Part shown: piece by piece, positions 33,411 through 44,647 of the stretch
How positions within the stretch are numbered: position 1 is the first letter of the stretch
Layout: every line of letters starts with the position of its first letter
Assembly: GCA_029531795.1 (NCBI GenBank)
Contig: JAPEIS010000014.1
Coordinates: 310,001-374,000 of the forward strand
DNA from: Sclerotinia nivalis
Taxonomy: Eukaryota; Ascomycota; Leotiomycetes; Helotiales; Sclerotiniaceae
Direction: 5' to 3'
DNA: 64,000 nucleotides
Position numbers and translations under genes: made by a program
Notes under the pieces: generated by a model
Told to the model about the DNA's origin: nothing
Database searches by the model: none
The model's input: only the letters and a program-made list of their open reading frames with translations

Positions 33411-36400
33411 GATGATTGATATCGAAGGATAATTGTCTGTTCTAGATTCTTCGTAAATGATATGTTCCTTCCTTTGCGATATATTCCCAAATAATCAATG
33501 CTCCTCCTATTCCAGAAAATCCAAAGAAAAATTGTTATATACCCAAATGTGCTTTTTGCTTTTAAAATGTTATGTAATTTGTCGATTTCGCAAAGAGTGT
33601 ATGTTCTCGAGTTAAAGAGTGACTGTAGAGTGGGAAATAAACGAAAGGAACTCTTTTGTGCAAAAGGGACTTGGTAATGACTGTGTAGTGATCAAGGAAG
33701 ATCTTGTGTAGAGAAAGGAGGGTGAAGGAATCTTTTAAAGAAAGATGAGAAGGGATTCACTATAGGAGATAAAAGGAAATGGGCAAACGGGGGTGGGCAC
33801 AGAAAAAGAGTGGGAACCCTGACAGTGGGATTATTATGAAAATAAGCATGGATGAGGGGGTGATGGGACTTTTAAAAAATATTGTAAGGATCTAATGGGT
33901 AGGGCTCGTATGGCACCATTGCATGTATGGTTATTTTGTGGGTGAGGAAAGGGTTTATTTTATTTTTATTTTTTTTCGCTTTGCTTTGCTCTCCATATCC
34001 ATATCCATAGCATGGCGGCGCGGTTCAAAACCACATGGGTCTATGCAGGTACAAGTCTTTTAGAGGATCTCACCGCAATTGAAGCCCTGTACCTTGGAAA
34101 AAGCTTGGGGATCTCTGAATGATAAGAGGCTATGTTACCTTTTCAGGGGTTGGTGATACGAAGTTTGCACGAATCGAAATGATTTTCTCCCGCTTTGTAT
34201 TCCTCTCTTCCAATCAGGTTCAAGATAGGGGTAACAACTAGTAACAACGCAACCAAGTTCACCATGATGGAATTATTACCCAAAGAATATGAGTATATTT
34301 GAAGCATAAAAATGTTAGTGGGTTCCGTATAAAATGATTAGATGATTAGATGCATATTTATCACAATTCTTTGACTTTTCAATGGTCGGATAAATCGGTC
34401 CAAGCAAGCAAAGAGAAATTGAAGGGAATGAATATTCGTTTCAAAGGATTCGGTTGGCTTGCTCAATTGATGATATTAGTGAAACCATACCATTTTCGCA
34501 CAAACAACCTCACAAACAGAGACTAGATTATTTATCTACCTAATAATAAGTTAAGAAAAGGTTAATGGAAATATGAATTATTCGAAAAAAGCTTCTGATG
34601 CGATCATTGACCACCGCTTCTCCTTTTCCGCATGAATTGGAGCCTTTTGGTTGATGCTCAGATAGATAGAATCGTTCATCTAGTATGAACTACTCGATAT
34701 TCGATTACGACATTTGTTTGAGCCTCCTCATCGACTGTTTCTTCTTCGTGAAATCGAATCTGATGGAATGATTCATGAATCCAATACATAAATTGTGGAT
34801 AATTCAATTTATATATGCGCGCAAGTATGTATCATCTGCATCTAGGACCTAGGTACGAGACGGAATCTCATCTCGTCAATCAATGAACCAACCACGTCTT
34901 CCCTGAGCAGATTGGTCGAATTGGCAAAAAAAAAAAGTATTGTTTGTATACGTGTTGCCGACTTTACACATTCATTTACACGTTCAACAGATTCGGAAAT
35001 TAAATATCTATTAAATTAGACGAAAGAAATCATACAAATCATATTGATGATTGATTAGGAACTCAGATTGAGGGTGTCTTCTTCATCGTTCACTCTTCTG
35101 TGCGATGTGCTTGTGCATGATTCACGATTGACTGGACGAGGCAAATGATAGCCAAGAGGGCCAAGCTTTGGTGTCCGACCTCTAATTTTATTTGACCATC
35201 TTTATTCTATCAAACTTCTTTTTTCAGCATGCTTTCCCCAGTTTGACTTCTGTGGTCCGAAAACTACCTTGATGATGCAGTGCTTCTAAGCCTTTCTTGC
35301 TTCTATGAGTGAAAAACATGGCCTAGACGTTAGATGATTGATACTACACTCCGTAGCTTGTCAATACCACGCTTCATCGGGCGCTCTCACTGCCGATTTG
35401 ACCGGACTCCTTTTCTCACGACACACCCGAAGCTTCAAAATGTATCAACAAAATTGAACGAATTAATGACATCGTTGCTAAACCGTCCGTACAATATTTG
35501 AGGCGCAGTGTTTGAAATGGCCATTTCGGCATCATGCATCATTCATCTCATAAGGTTTAACTATAAGGCAAAGCAGAAATCTAATCTCAAATCTTATATC
35601 GTCTACATAAAAAGTCCGATCAGAGGATCACAGCATTTGTATCTACTTTATCGCCTTGATCCTTTCATTCTTCTTCAATCCCAAGTGACCAGTAGCTCAA
35701 ACGTCCAACTAAACGGTCGAACCTCAAGAAATCCTCCTCATCATCCAATCTCATCCCCACAACACAGCACAGCTGTTCACAAAAATTATGGCGCATCGCA
35801 CAACAAATTCATGAAACTGTGCCTGCATAAAAGGTAATCTTATGCCCACTAGGATCTTCCCTCTCCCCCACTTGCACAAAAAATCAGCTACCCCTGAAAT
35901 ACAAACGCCTATCAAACACTCCAGACTGGTAAGTGGTAACCCGCAAGCAAGAAAGCAAGCAATGAATCTTTTCTGGGATATTCATCATGACAAGATCGTT
36001 CTAGATTTTAAACGCCCAGCTACGCGCTCTCCACTTCTCCAATTGAGATTTCGCTAAACTAGAATTTCTCTCATGGATGCGATTCGGTTTTTTCATGTCT
36101 CGGATGACTACCGGTAGTATGCATAGCATTTCATTCCTCTTTATCACTTTGCTCATTATTCAATCCAATCCGTATCCTTCTTCTCAAAAGATATCCAACC
36201 AGAATATCACTCAATTCCAAATTAGCCATCAGCACCCTTCTGATCTCGACAGAATTGTCCCCACATGACTAATCCTTACCTAACAATCGAATCTCGTGTA
36301 TGCCAAGGTTATCACCCATGTCACACGCAAAAGATTACAATCTCCCTTCATGGCAACGTTCCGAAGGCATAGGCCAAAAATTGATACAAGTTTCATCTTA

Positions 36401-38883
36401 ACTTTTAAAGATTATGGAAATTGGATGGATGAGATGACGATAAAAAGGACTTTACCAGTAGATAGTCTCTTCACGATAATATTGTCTCTAGCCGTTGTTG
36501 GGAGTATTGTCTTTCATTGATGGGGTTTCGATTTGGTTTTTCGATAGACTGGGGATTCATTGGGATGGAAGCGCTAAGTGTGAAGTGATGAAGAGATATC
36601 AATGCTTATTTCATCTCATTCATTTCGCTTCGTTTTTCGTAGCGCTCAGCATACAAACGAAATGGGAATTTCTCATTTTGTCAGGCAAAGATTCTCGAAA
36701 TTCAGGTAGGCTAGGCAGGGACGAAGAAAATAAAACTCATATGGGTTAGGGTTCGGGATATATCCGGATACTCTCTTCGCCCGTTGTCAAATGCCTGATA
36801 TTTCAGTGAAATAGTTTCTATTTTCAGAACGAGAGGCTCAAAAAAGCCCCAGTTAAAGGGGCTCAATTGGATCTATAATTAAGCATCGCTACTTAGCCTA
36901 CCTGAATTCTGTACTCAGAAAGTATAAGACCCATCCACTTGATTATGATCCATTTTCCCTTTGTAGTTGGTAGCTTGTGCCGAAAGTGGAGAGCCTCATA
37001 CTTTCTGAGTAAGAGAATACGATACTGGATGTTACATCGAAGCGAATATTCGATATCAAACAGATCCGATATAGAGAGGTTTTCGGTACAAAAAGGTATG
37101 TAGAAGATTTTGTTCAAGATTTATATGGATTTTACACTTTAAATTTTATCCTTGAATTTCCAATTTTCTTTAAAAAAAAAGCTCGGTATGACCTGCAGGT
37201 CTTTGAAACAATGGGGGCGGTATAACCAGATTCTACTATAGTGAGTATACGATTTATCGACACGGATACGAGTATGTCGCAGATATATCTTCGTATTTGA
37301 AGCTTGAAGGGGAGGGGATACAAACTGATGAGGGATTTCCTTTTGATGGGGAAGTGAGCCCTATGAATGGAATGAGTGGCCATAGAACACTTTGGACACG
37401 AGAACACTCTGAATACGAGGAATGGGATGGAGTAATGTCAATTAAGCTTTATGTATACTGATATCCTCTGAGATCGTATCGGATTTCCATGGAGAGCTAT
37501 CGTGGAGATGAGTGCCCAGTGGCGATCGTGATATTGGGGCTCGGATGGAGATGGCTTTCAGGGAGGACTTGCGTGCCGAAACGATGCCGAAGTGTTATGG
37601 TTTTGGTGTTTCATTTGGCGACTGAGGGATTTAGGGTATTGCTGTATCGTTACCCGTATGAGTTGTGTGTTGTTCTGATTGTGACGAGTACAGAGTTCCA
37701 GTTTGATGGGTCGAAAGCTCGATGCGGATCGACACAGTATGTCTGCCTTGGAGAAGTCTTTCCACAATTTGGCGGTGTGTTTAGTAACCTGCTGGATTAC
37801 TACTGATACGAAGTTTTGTTGTGGAGTCATCTGTCGCTCACAGGAGCATCTTCTTAACTTGTTTGTGAATCCACTTGAGGCAGGTCATGTCTGGTGGAAC
37901 AAGAATACTGTAGTTCTTGTATATGAGACACAATTATGGATCAGGTTGAACCTGATTAGGAGTCATGTCTTCTGTTTCAACGATAGAAGGAACTTCTCCT
38001 TTGTGTATATAAGCAAACAACACATTCAGCTTGTCGCTAAATTGTCCCAAGCAATACGATTAATGGCTTCATCCCTTTCCGGATAATTGTTTTGTTATAC
38101 TTTTAATATATTATTCCCAGAGATCAAGCGTAATCCCTGAAACCATAAATTTACTCTCCTTCTGACACTCAGGGGTTTGACAAATCGTGTCTGTGCAGCA
38201 AACTTTTGATGGGAAAGAAGTATTGCACATTCATCAGTCAAAGGTCTACACTCAGCCCCCCTGATTCAGACTTATATCTATTATGAATCGGACTTCATAT
38301 CCCTTGAAACTTGAATTGAGCATACATTGTCTGTCTTCATACCACAACTTCGTTTGCATTTGCTTCTCGCGTGTACAATGTGAAGGATATTCTATATTTT
38401 CTTGTTCTTGGATCTTTATTGGATGGGAATCATTCATTGTATGTGATGGTGTATGAGATGCATGAGAAGCGCTTGAAGTGATTAGTGAAAAGGGTGTCGA
38501 TGTTCACATTGATATGGGGACATCAAGTATGGAACGAAGATTGAAAGAAGGGGGTTAAGACCGGGCGAGATCGGGTTTTGTTATAGTTAGATGTAGTTTT
38601 TATTAAAGATGTGATAGATGAAATATATTCATTATCATAATAACTAAAGACTTAAGTTTTATAAAATAAGAGATTTCTATAGAATCTTTTCCTAATCAAT
38701 CTATAACTTTAGTATTATGGATGTGGGTGATTCTGCATCAGGAAACTGCAGCTCCCTGACAGGGAACTCCTCGCTTAACCCTCGGGCTCCAAAAAGAAAC
38801 TTCGCTAACATCCATCAACATCCATCTTGAAGCCCTCCAACCTTTTCAATCTTATACGGAGTACACTTCACCACCTAATAAGA
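33411..38883. other. 5.5-kb gene-poor region
   Basis: No gene can be supported. The first about 600 bp should be promoter and leader of the Ser/Thr-rich gene. Beyond that only short overlapping frames occur (for example 35508-36057, and 37489-37806 with an antisense frame). A short telomere-like GGGTTAGGGTT lies at 36743-36753, a perfect 6-bp stem AGCCCC/GGGGCT at 36845-36863, and TACTCCGTA-type motifs at 35348-35355 and 38855-38863. No transposase, tRNA or rRNA signature was found. Confidence 0.45.
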
Positions 38884-39362
38884 CTAGGACAAAATGAAAG
38901 AAGTAGGACCAGTATAATGCTCAACGCCACCACTGGTACTCAAGTCGCTGGCAGGAATTAGTGTCCGAGATAACTGGAATACGTAATCCGGATGGAATTC
39001 CAAAATTCCAGACCAGCAGAAGTACGCGTGAACCAAAAATTCATACCAGAGCATGTGCCAGTAGATTTAGCGACGTCGGGGAGCTTGCCGTCGCTAGTTG
39101 GGAGGGTGATGGAGCAGGAAGTGCCGCTGCCGGTGGTGCCTGTGCCTATGAAGGAGTTGAAGGAGTAGCTGAGGGGTTTCTGTTAGTGGGTTGATTGAGG
39201 GATGATGAGATGAGGAAGATATTCTTACGAGCAGGATGAGCTGCTGGTACATGCGGCTTTGAAGTTTTTAATGGTGTAACGGGCAGATGCACGTTCTTCG
39301 ATGGCGGCAGCTGATGCAGCGGCAACGCTGAGTGCAAAGATGAGGGTGTTTGAGAACTTCAT
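38884..39362 (-). CDS. small secreted cysteine-containing protein (candidate effector), 3' end uncertain
   Basis: Signal peptide MKFSNTLIFALSVAAASAA is followed by AIEERASARYTIKNFKAACTSSSSC. Exon 1 is 39362-39229 and exon 2 starts at 39168 (intron 60 nt, acceptor CCTCAG), giving CSYSFNSFIGTGTTGSGTSCSITLPTSD. Mature cysteines are few and spaced like disulfide pairs. The plain reading ends at a TAA at 38960-38958 (114 residues). Alternatively a 35-nt intron (38982-38948, GTATTC donor, CTAAT branch-like site, CAG acceptor) joins in frame to DLSTSGGVEHYTGPTSFIL and ends at 38886-38884 (127 residues). A one-base frameshift would reach the same tail. Small secreted proteins beginning RYTIKNF are common in plant-associated fungi. 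An effector-like role is inference. No toxicity is implied. Confidence 0.7.
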
Positions 39363-40717
39363 TTTGGCGGTTTTGGAAATTATGTGGACATTGAGTTTCT
39401 TCAAAGTGAATGAATAAGAAGAAGTATCCAACAGGAAAACCAGCCTATTAATACCCCAGGACTGTGAAAACCGCTTCAAAAGCATGCCTTTAACACCTCA
39501 CAAAATGACGGGGGAATACGATCTTTCCATCACCAGTGAATCCGACAAAACCACGGATCCCGGGCTCTTGTACTCTATTCAGTAGATCTCTGAGTAATTA
39601 GAGGCTTGGCCTTCATCTGATACTTTATTTTATAGGCTTGGTCTCGGTGCAAGGAACCGAATGTCATGGGACTAAGGTTTTTGTTTACCTTGAAAAACGT
39701 AAATGGAAAGTCATTTAACTCTTTTGCAGATGGGTCTCTGTTGTTTTTTTCAATTGCGATGGATAAAGTTAGATTCTTTATGTAATTTAGATGGGATTTA
39801 TCCTATCATTTAACGGGGTGATGAAGAGACGTGGGGCAGAGATTAGATTAGATCATCTAAGGTTAATCTAGTAATCTAATCTAATCTGATCTGCAGTGTA
39901 CACTAGCCAGATCAGAGGTCACAAGTGGAATTTTACCGGACGATATCGGACTACCTGTTGAGACTGGATCAAGTCGGGTGCTAGCTGTTTGTAGGTGATT
40001 TTTTGGCGAAAGGTCGGAGGAGTGTAATAAAGCATATGTAAACATTCAAGCAACTAGCCTTGTGAGGAAAACTTACTTCCCTTCCAGAGTGGTCGACCAG
40101 TCAGCTAGCTGACAGCGCTGGCTTACAGCTATTAGAACCACAGGGCCCTGATAGCGACGAAGATCTATACAGTCGGAAGGATTTTTTATTGTAGAACTTC
40201 GTGCTCAAGGAATCATTCATTAGTATTCACTACTATTAGTTACCAGACAATACGACATTGTTACATGGTTTAAAGCGAATCCCTGCTTGAACCTTAGTAG
40301 AAACCACGGCCTTTCTATTAGTTCTAGTATCGCTTCCACGTGACACTAGATTGTAGCGGCGTAACAAACTCTTGGAAATCAATATTGAAGAGATAATTCA
40401 TATTGATGTATTGTATGATTGAAGAAATGTATAGTATTGTTTAAATCACCTACTACTGCACGAAGAGACGTTAGTAGACGATATCACATGCTATGCTATG
40501 TCACATCAACATGCCCTTGAATCGTGGCGCAAGAACAGAGAAGTGGCTATGAAACTACGGCTAATCCTCCACCTAGTAAAATGCATTTTTGACCATCTAT
40601 CAAAATCATCAACCAAGCGATCATCAAGGATGTAAGCACGATGTCTTTAGCTTGTTAAAAATTTCAAACAGGCGACAGCACACTCTCTGGGAACTAGAAA
40701 TTATCTGCTGAGTGATT
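39363..40717. other. intergenic between the small secreted protein gene and the P450 relic
   Basis: Promoter of the small secreted protein gene, then AT-rich DNA without a coding frame of interest. Alternating TTAGATTAGATCATCTAA/TAATCTAATCTAATCTGATC stretches form an imperfect inverted repeat around 39843-39893. Confidence 0.45.
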
Positions 40718-41382
40718 TGGATCATCCTCTAACTGAGAATCAATTGACCCTCCTAACAAAAACTCTGTAGCTGTGTCAAGAAACTATACATTAGTTAGTA
40801 TGCAGCAGTGTGTGAGCGTGCTAAAAATAGTACTAATTTGAGTAAAGGGAGCTGGAGGCCAATGATGGACCCATCCCGAGGAATCATATCAATCAGCCTA
40901 TCCACGTGTCTTCCCATAGACTCAACATCTGAGACCTCAGCTCTTGAAAACGTAGGTCGAACAAGCTCTCTAGCGTGCTTCCATTCGGCGCCATTCATAG
41001 AAAATATGCCCTGGCCGAAGAAAGGGGTAGAATGTGTGGTAGAGGCTTTACTCCAGTCGTGGAAGGCGAGTGAAGTGACTTGTTGGAAGTTGCGTGCCTC
41101 CATTGTATTGATGATTTTTGCGCCTAAGAAATGCTCTTCCCATGTTTTTCCGTACAAAGCAAAATGGTCCATATACAAATCCATTAGGCTGCCATTTTTG
41201 GTGGCGTCTGTTCGAGCTTTCACGAGCCCAGACTCTTTAGCGTGAGGGCATGAGGCGGGTGACTCGCAGCCATGTTGATTGATTGCCTTGTGAGCTCCTT
41301 TATATGAGGCTATCCGTTGAGAAACGTAGGTGAGTAGGATGAGGGGTAAAATGTACACAAGTGCAGCCGAGGAATCGAACAT
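40718..41382 (-). pseudogene. cytochrome P450 N-terminal fragment (CYP52/CYP539-like), truncated
   Basis: The open frame 41382-40795 encodes a membrane anchor (ALVYILPLILLTYV) followed by the N-terminal third of a fungal microsomal P450. Signatures are FGQGIFSMNGAEWKHARELVRPTFSRAEVSDVES and HVDRLIDMIPRDGS, where the family reads G-[KQ]-GIF-x-x-DG-x-x-W-x-x-x-R. After that the frame drifts (GLQLPLLKLVLF). A fragment reading TEFLLGGSIDSQLEDDPNHS (about 40763-40704), preceded by a TACTAAC branch-like site and CACAG acceptor, continues the domain and then hits a stop. The I-helix, ExxR and heme-cysteine regions are absent from the flanking DNA, so no enzyme can be made. Relatives hydroxylate alkanes or fatty acids. 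Only a remnant remains. Confidence 0.85.
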
Positions 41383-42561
41383 GTTGAGATCCTGGGCGTT
41401 GATCGATGCAAGTTAGAGACAATCGTGAAATTGAAGCTTCAAAATAAAGCGTATAATGTGAAAGAGGTAAGTCGAGATACGTGTGTCCCGATAGCACGCT
41501 GTGAGGGGGGGTAGGATACAAATTGATCAAATTATATTGTATAAACTTCGAATAGTAGAATTAATGTGATTAATAATGAATTAGAGTTATATATAATAGA
41601 TATACAAAAAGACTAATGAAAAATGATTGATTATTCTAAAAAGGAAAACGAAATTTTCTTTTTATATTTAATTACGAAGGATCATATGATTTAATGCCTA
41701 TAAACTAGTTATGTATATAGCCCTAATAATCCAACTTTCTCACAATAAATTATAAAATCTCTTGTCAAGACAAGGATCGCAGGCTTATACGTATCTTGAG
41801 GGGTTGGGAGGGATGAGTTTAGTCACGTGGGTATCATCCATGTATCGTTCGATGGGTTAGCCTAGCAAATTCGACGATGTGCAGAAACAAACCGGAGAGC
41901 TTGTAGAGCTACAATGATAGAAAATCGAGTGGATGTTAAGCTGTGTACTTTGTGTCTTGAGGATTTGCTTTCCGATTTACAATGGTATGTGTGATATCTG
42001 ACCTGCCCTTCTCGGCTATCGACAGGGGTATGCCAAGAGATGGTAGGTTGAAAAGTACATCCAACATTTGGAATTAGTCAGATCTGGATGTGTAACAATT
42101 GGGAAAAACTGAGGAGTTGGGCTGTAGCATTCAGGATGCTTCCGAGCTATCAATGAAAGCATTCCTAATTTCCCCACTTTGAACCATTGAAGCTTACAAG
42201 TTTTGTCCGGATGGGATGAAATATTCTTTTCCAACACCTTAACTGAAAAGGACATATATACACCGTGCAAATATTATTTGAGGTAGGAGATTAGTACTAC
42301 CATAGGCGGGACAATAGTTAAACTTAAATTAAACTAACTTGACTCTGATTGTGATTTGATGAACCACAATTACTGTGGCTGAAAAAAATTTAAGGTTAAG
42401 GTCAAATGAGACGGTAACTACAAAACTCCTTAACTCCCGCGGCAATAATGTTGAGTATTAAACCTCGCTGCACAATTGAATTCAGAAGCGAACCATGTTA
42501 TTCAAAATCCCTTGAATTTTCTAACATGTTTGCAAGCCTACTATATCCCTCAAAATGCCCC
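41383..42561. other. intergenic, very AT-rich
   Basis: Nothing coding is supported. 41520-41760 is especially A/T-rich. One CACGTG occurs at 41825-41830. The short frames seen (42016-42270 minus, 42448-42840 plus) either lack features or are antisense to the CmcJ-like gene. Confidence 0.45.
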
Positions 42562-43541
42562 CTATTCTGTATCATCTGGGTAGAAAACCAATGCCCTAAC
42601 CTCGATACTCTCTCTCTTCTCCTCCCCCTCATGCTCAGGATTCACAAACGCACTATGCGGAACACGTCTCGCTCTTCCATCCGTTTTACTATCAAAGCAT
42701 TTAATCAGAAGCACCTCTGCAGGCGTCTGCTTATACAAATAATGCCACTTGTGACCCGGATCATAGCGAACACCGTAAGTCTCCCCTTCGCGGTCGGGAT
42801 AAATCAATTTGATTGGAACGAGGTCTTTGTCATCGACTGAATTGGCAGCTGCTACACCAAGAGGATCTTTAAGAATTGTTTTGATGGGTCGCCAAACATT
42901 GATGATTTGGAAACGACCTTTGAGAAGTTTCTCGGCTTCTTCGGGAAGATGATAGGCTACGCGGTTGGCACTGGCGGTATAGGACTGATCAATGTGAACG
43001 CGTTGAACAGGGCCGCGGAGGACAATGGGACGGGAGTTATCATTGGCTGTCCCGGTGGTATTAGGCGCCGGGTCTGTACCGTTGAGAGATTGGCGACGGA
43101 TCGTGTGATCGAAGATGAAGATTTTAGATGCCCCGGTTCTATTTTCTTTGTAAGTGATTTATCCTGCATTGAATGAGACTCATGGTGGACTACTTACTCT
43201 CTTTTCAACAACTCTTCCGTTTCCTTATAGTAATCACTTTTGATCTTTTCCTCGTCAACAAAATCCTTCTCCCGGCTAACATGATTTGCAATCTGGAAAC
43301 CAGTGGTATCCAACGTATGTTGGTCTTCCGAACCGCGGATGTCGTGGACAGTAACTTTAACGGAATGTACCGGGCGCTCGTACGTGGTAGGTTTGGCCAC
43401 GATGTTCGGCGCTGGTGGGCTACCATCTTCTGCGTCAAGGTGATAGTTTAGGACCCCTTGAATATCGTGAGGTGTGGTAGGGCTGGTATCGAGCTTGGTG
43501 ATATGCTCAGAGGAAGCTTGTTCGGTGAGTGTTGTGGACAT
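42562..43541 (-). CDS. CmcJ/AsaB/NvfI-family protein (non-heme iron oxygenase-like)
   Basis: Exons 43541-43198 and 43138-42562 (intron 59 nt) give 306 residues. The join produces LLKRETGASKIFIFDHTIRR, the hallmark segment of the fungal family annotated as CmcJ-like methyltransferases/hydroxylases, which includes AsaB and the 2-oxoglutarate-dependent enzyme NvfI. Other family-like stretches are VLNYHLDAEDGSPPAPN near the N-terminus, RVHIDQSYTASANRVAYHLP (an H-x-D facial-triad candidate) and RFQIINVWRPI. The C-terminal block GVRYDPGHKWHYLYKQTPAEVLLIKCFDS has a later His candidate, and HSAFVNPEHEG follows. Members are often found in secondary-metabolite clusters, but some occur alone. Here no synthase gene is adjacent; the nearest neighbours are a dead P450 and an amino-acid permease. 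The earlier acceptor (AAAG, 43142) would create an immediate stop, so AATAG (43139) is preferred. Confidence 0.88.
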
Positions 43542-44647
43542 TCTGTCAATGATTTGTGTTTGCGTCTTTGTATTTTTAGCGGATAATGTTTAGCTGTGTG
43601 ATGAGAGTTCTTGTCTTTTTTTTTGGAAATTTCAACTACAAATCTAGGAACTTACAAGTATAAGTACTCTTTCACATCAACACCATGAACTGATATTCGG
43701 GTGCCAACTGCATGAATATGTTTATTAATCAAGTATGATTTTTAAGCAATCTAATGTCAATTACATTTTTATTTGAAGCACTCTTCAACCCCGCACTTTT
43801 GTGCATGTTCACCGGGATGGTGCAATTCCATGTTTCAGGCAAGACTTTAAATTTGTGGGGGTAGGAAAGGGAGTTCGACCATCATTCGCTGTCGGCATCG
43901 GCCGAAAATGAGTCGGGATCAAAAATGCTTCCTTATTCCTTAAGTTCAATTTAAATTCCTCAAATTCCCAAGTAAAGTCTATAATTTTATTTATTTGATT
44001 TCAAAGCTCACAGTGAGAGTGATGGGGGGTTAGCCAGCCTGTATCAAGGATTCAAAAGATCCGCCGTTTTCCGACGAATCACGAGGTATTAGGATGACAG
44101 AGCACGCAATTATTGCATGAGATGATACATAGGAGCTGATCTACACTTCTGCTATCCTGTGTGGCTGTAATACAACATGTGCCTTATGTAGTTCATATGG
44201 CATCATTGATATGGCTGGGTTTCGATGGTGAGATGATGGTGAAATGATGGTGAAATGGCAAGGAGGATGAAACACTATAGTGGTTGAGCTACGGCTAGAT
44301 GCACGTAGTTGTCGCTCTCGCTATCAATAATTATTTTGAAAAATGTAAAGATGCAAAGTTCATTTTGAAGATATTCAAAGTTCGCCGTCAACGTATTTGT
44401 TTTTTTCCGTTCTTGATCAGGTTCATTCACAATTTCACAATCGTTCAGCTCATCATCGGATATCGAATTTCCTTTTCCGACTCACCACATTCCAAGGAGA
44501 TAACGACTCCATTTCCAGGCTGATTGCTCCATAAGATGTAAATACTTGCAATGAAATGGCAATTTATGACTCTAAAGTAATAACAGTACTCAGATTAGCA
44601 CACGAAAACAATGCGACCGTAGATCTGTTCCTCAACCTCCTTCCAAG
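43542..44647. other. divergent intergenic region between the CmcJ-like gene and the permease
   Basis: Contains both promoters. A repeated GATGGTGAGATGATGGTGAAATGATGGTGAAATGG stretch (about 44226-44259, unit near GATGGTGAAAT) is an 11-bp degenerate tandem repeat. No gene seen. Confidence 0.5.

Noticed and set aside
36845..36863. Perfect hairpin AGCCCC-loop-GGGGCT
   Set aside because: A 6-bp stem in 64 kb is expected by chance and no RNA gene context is present.
39843..39893. TAGATTAGATCATCTAA/TAATCTAATCTAATCTGATC inverted repeat as a transposon end
   Set aside because: It is simple AT-rich GATTA repetition; no target-site duplication or partner end was seen.
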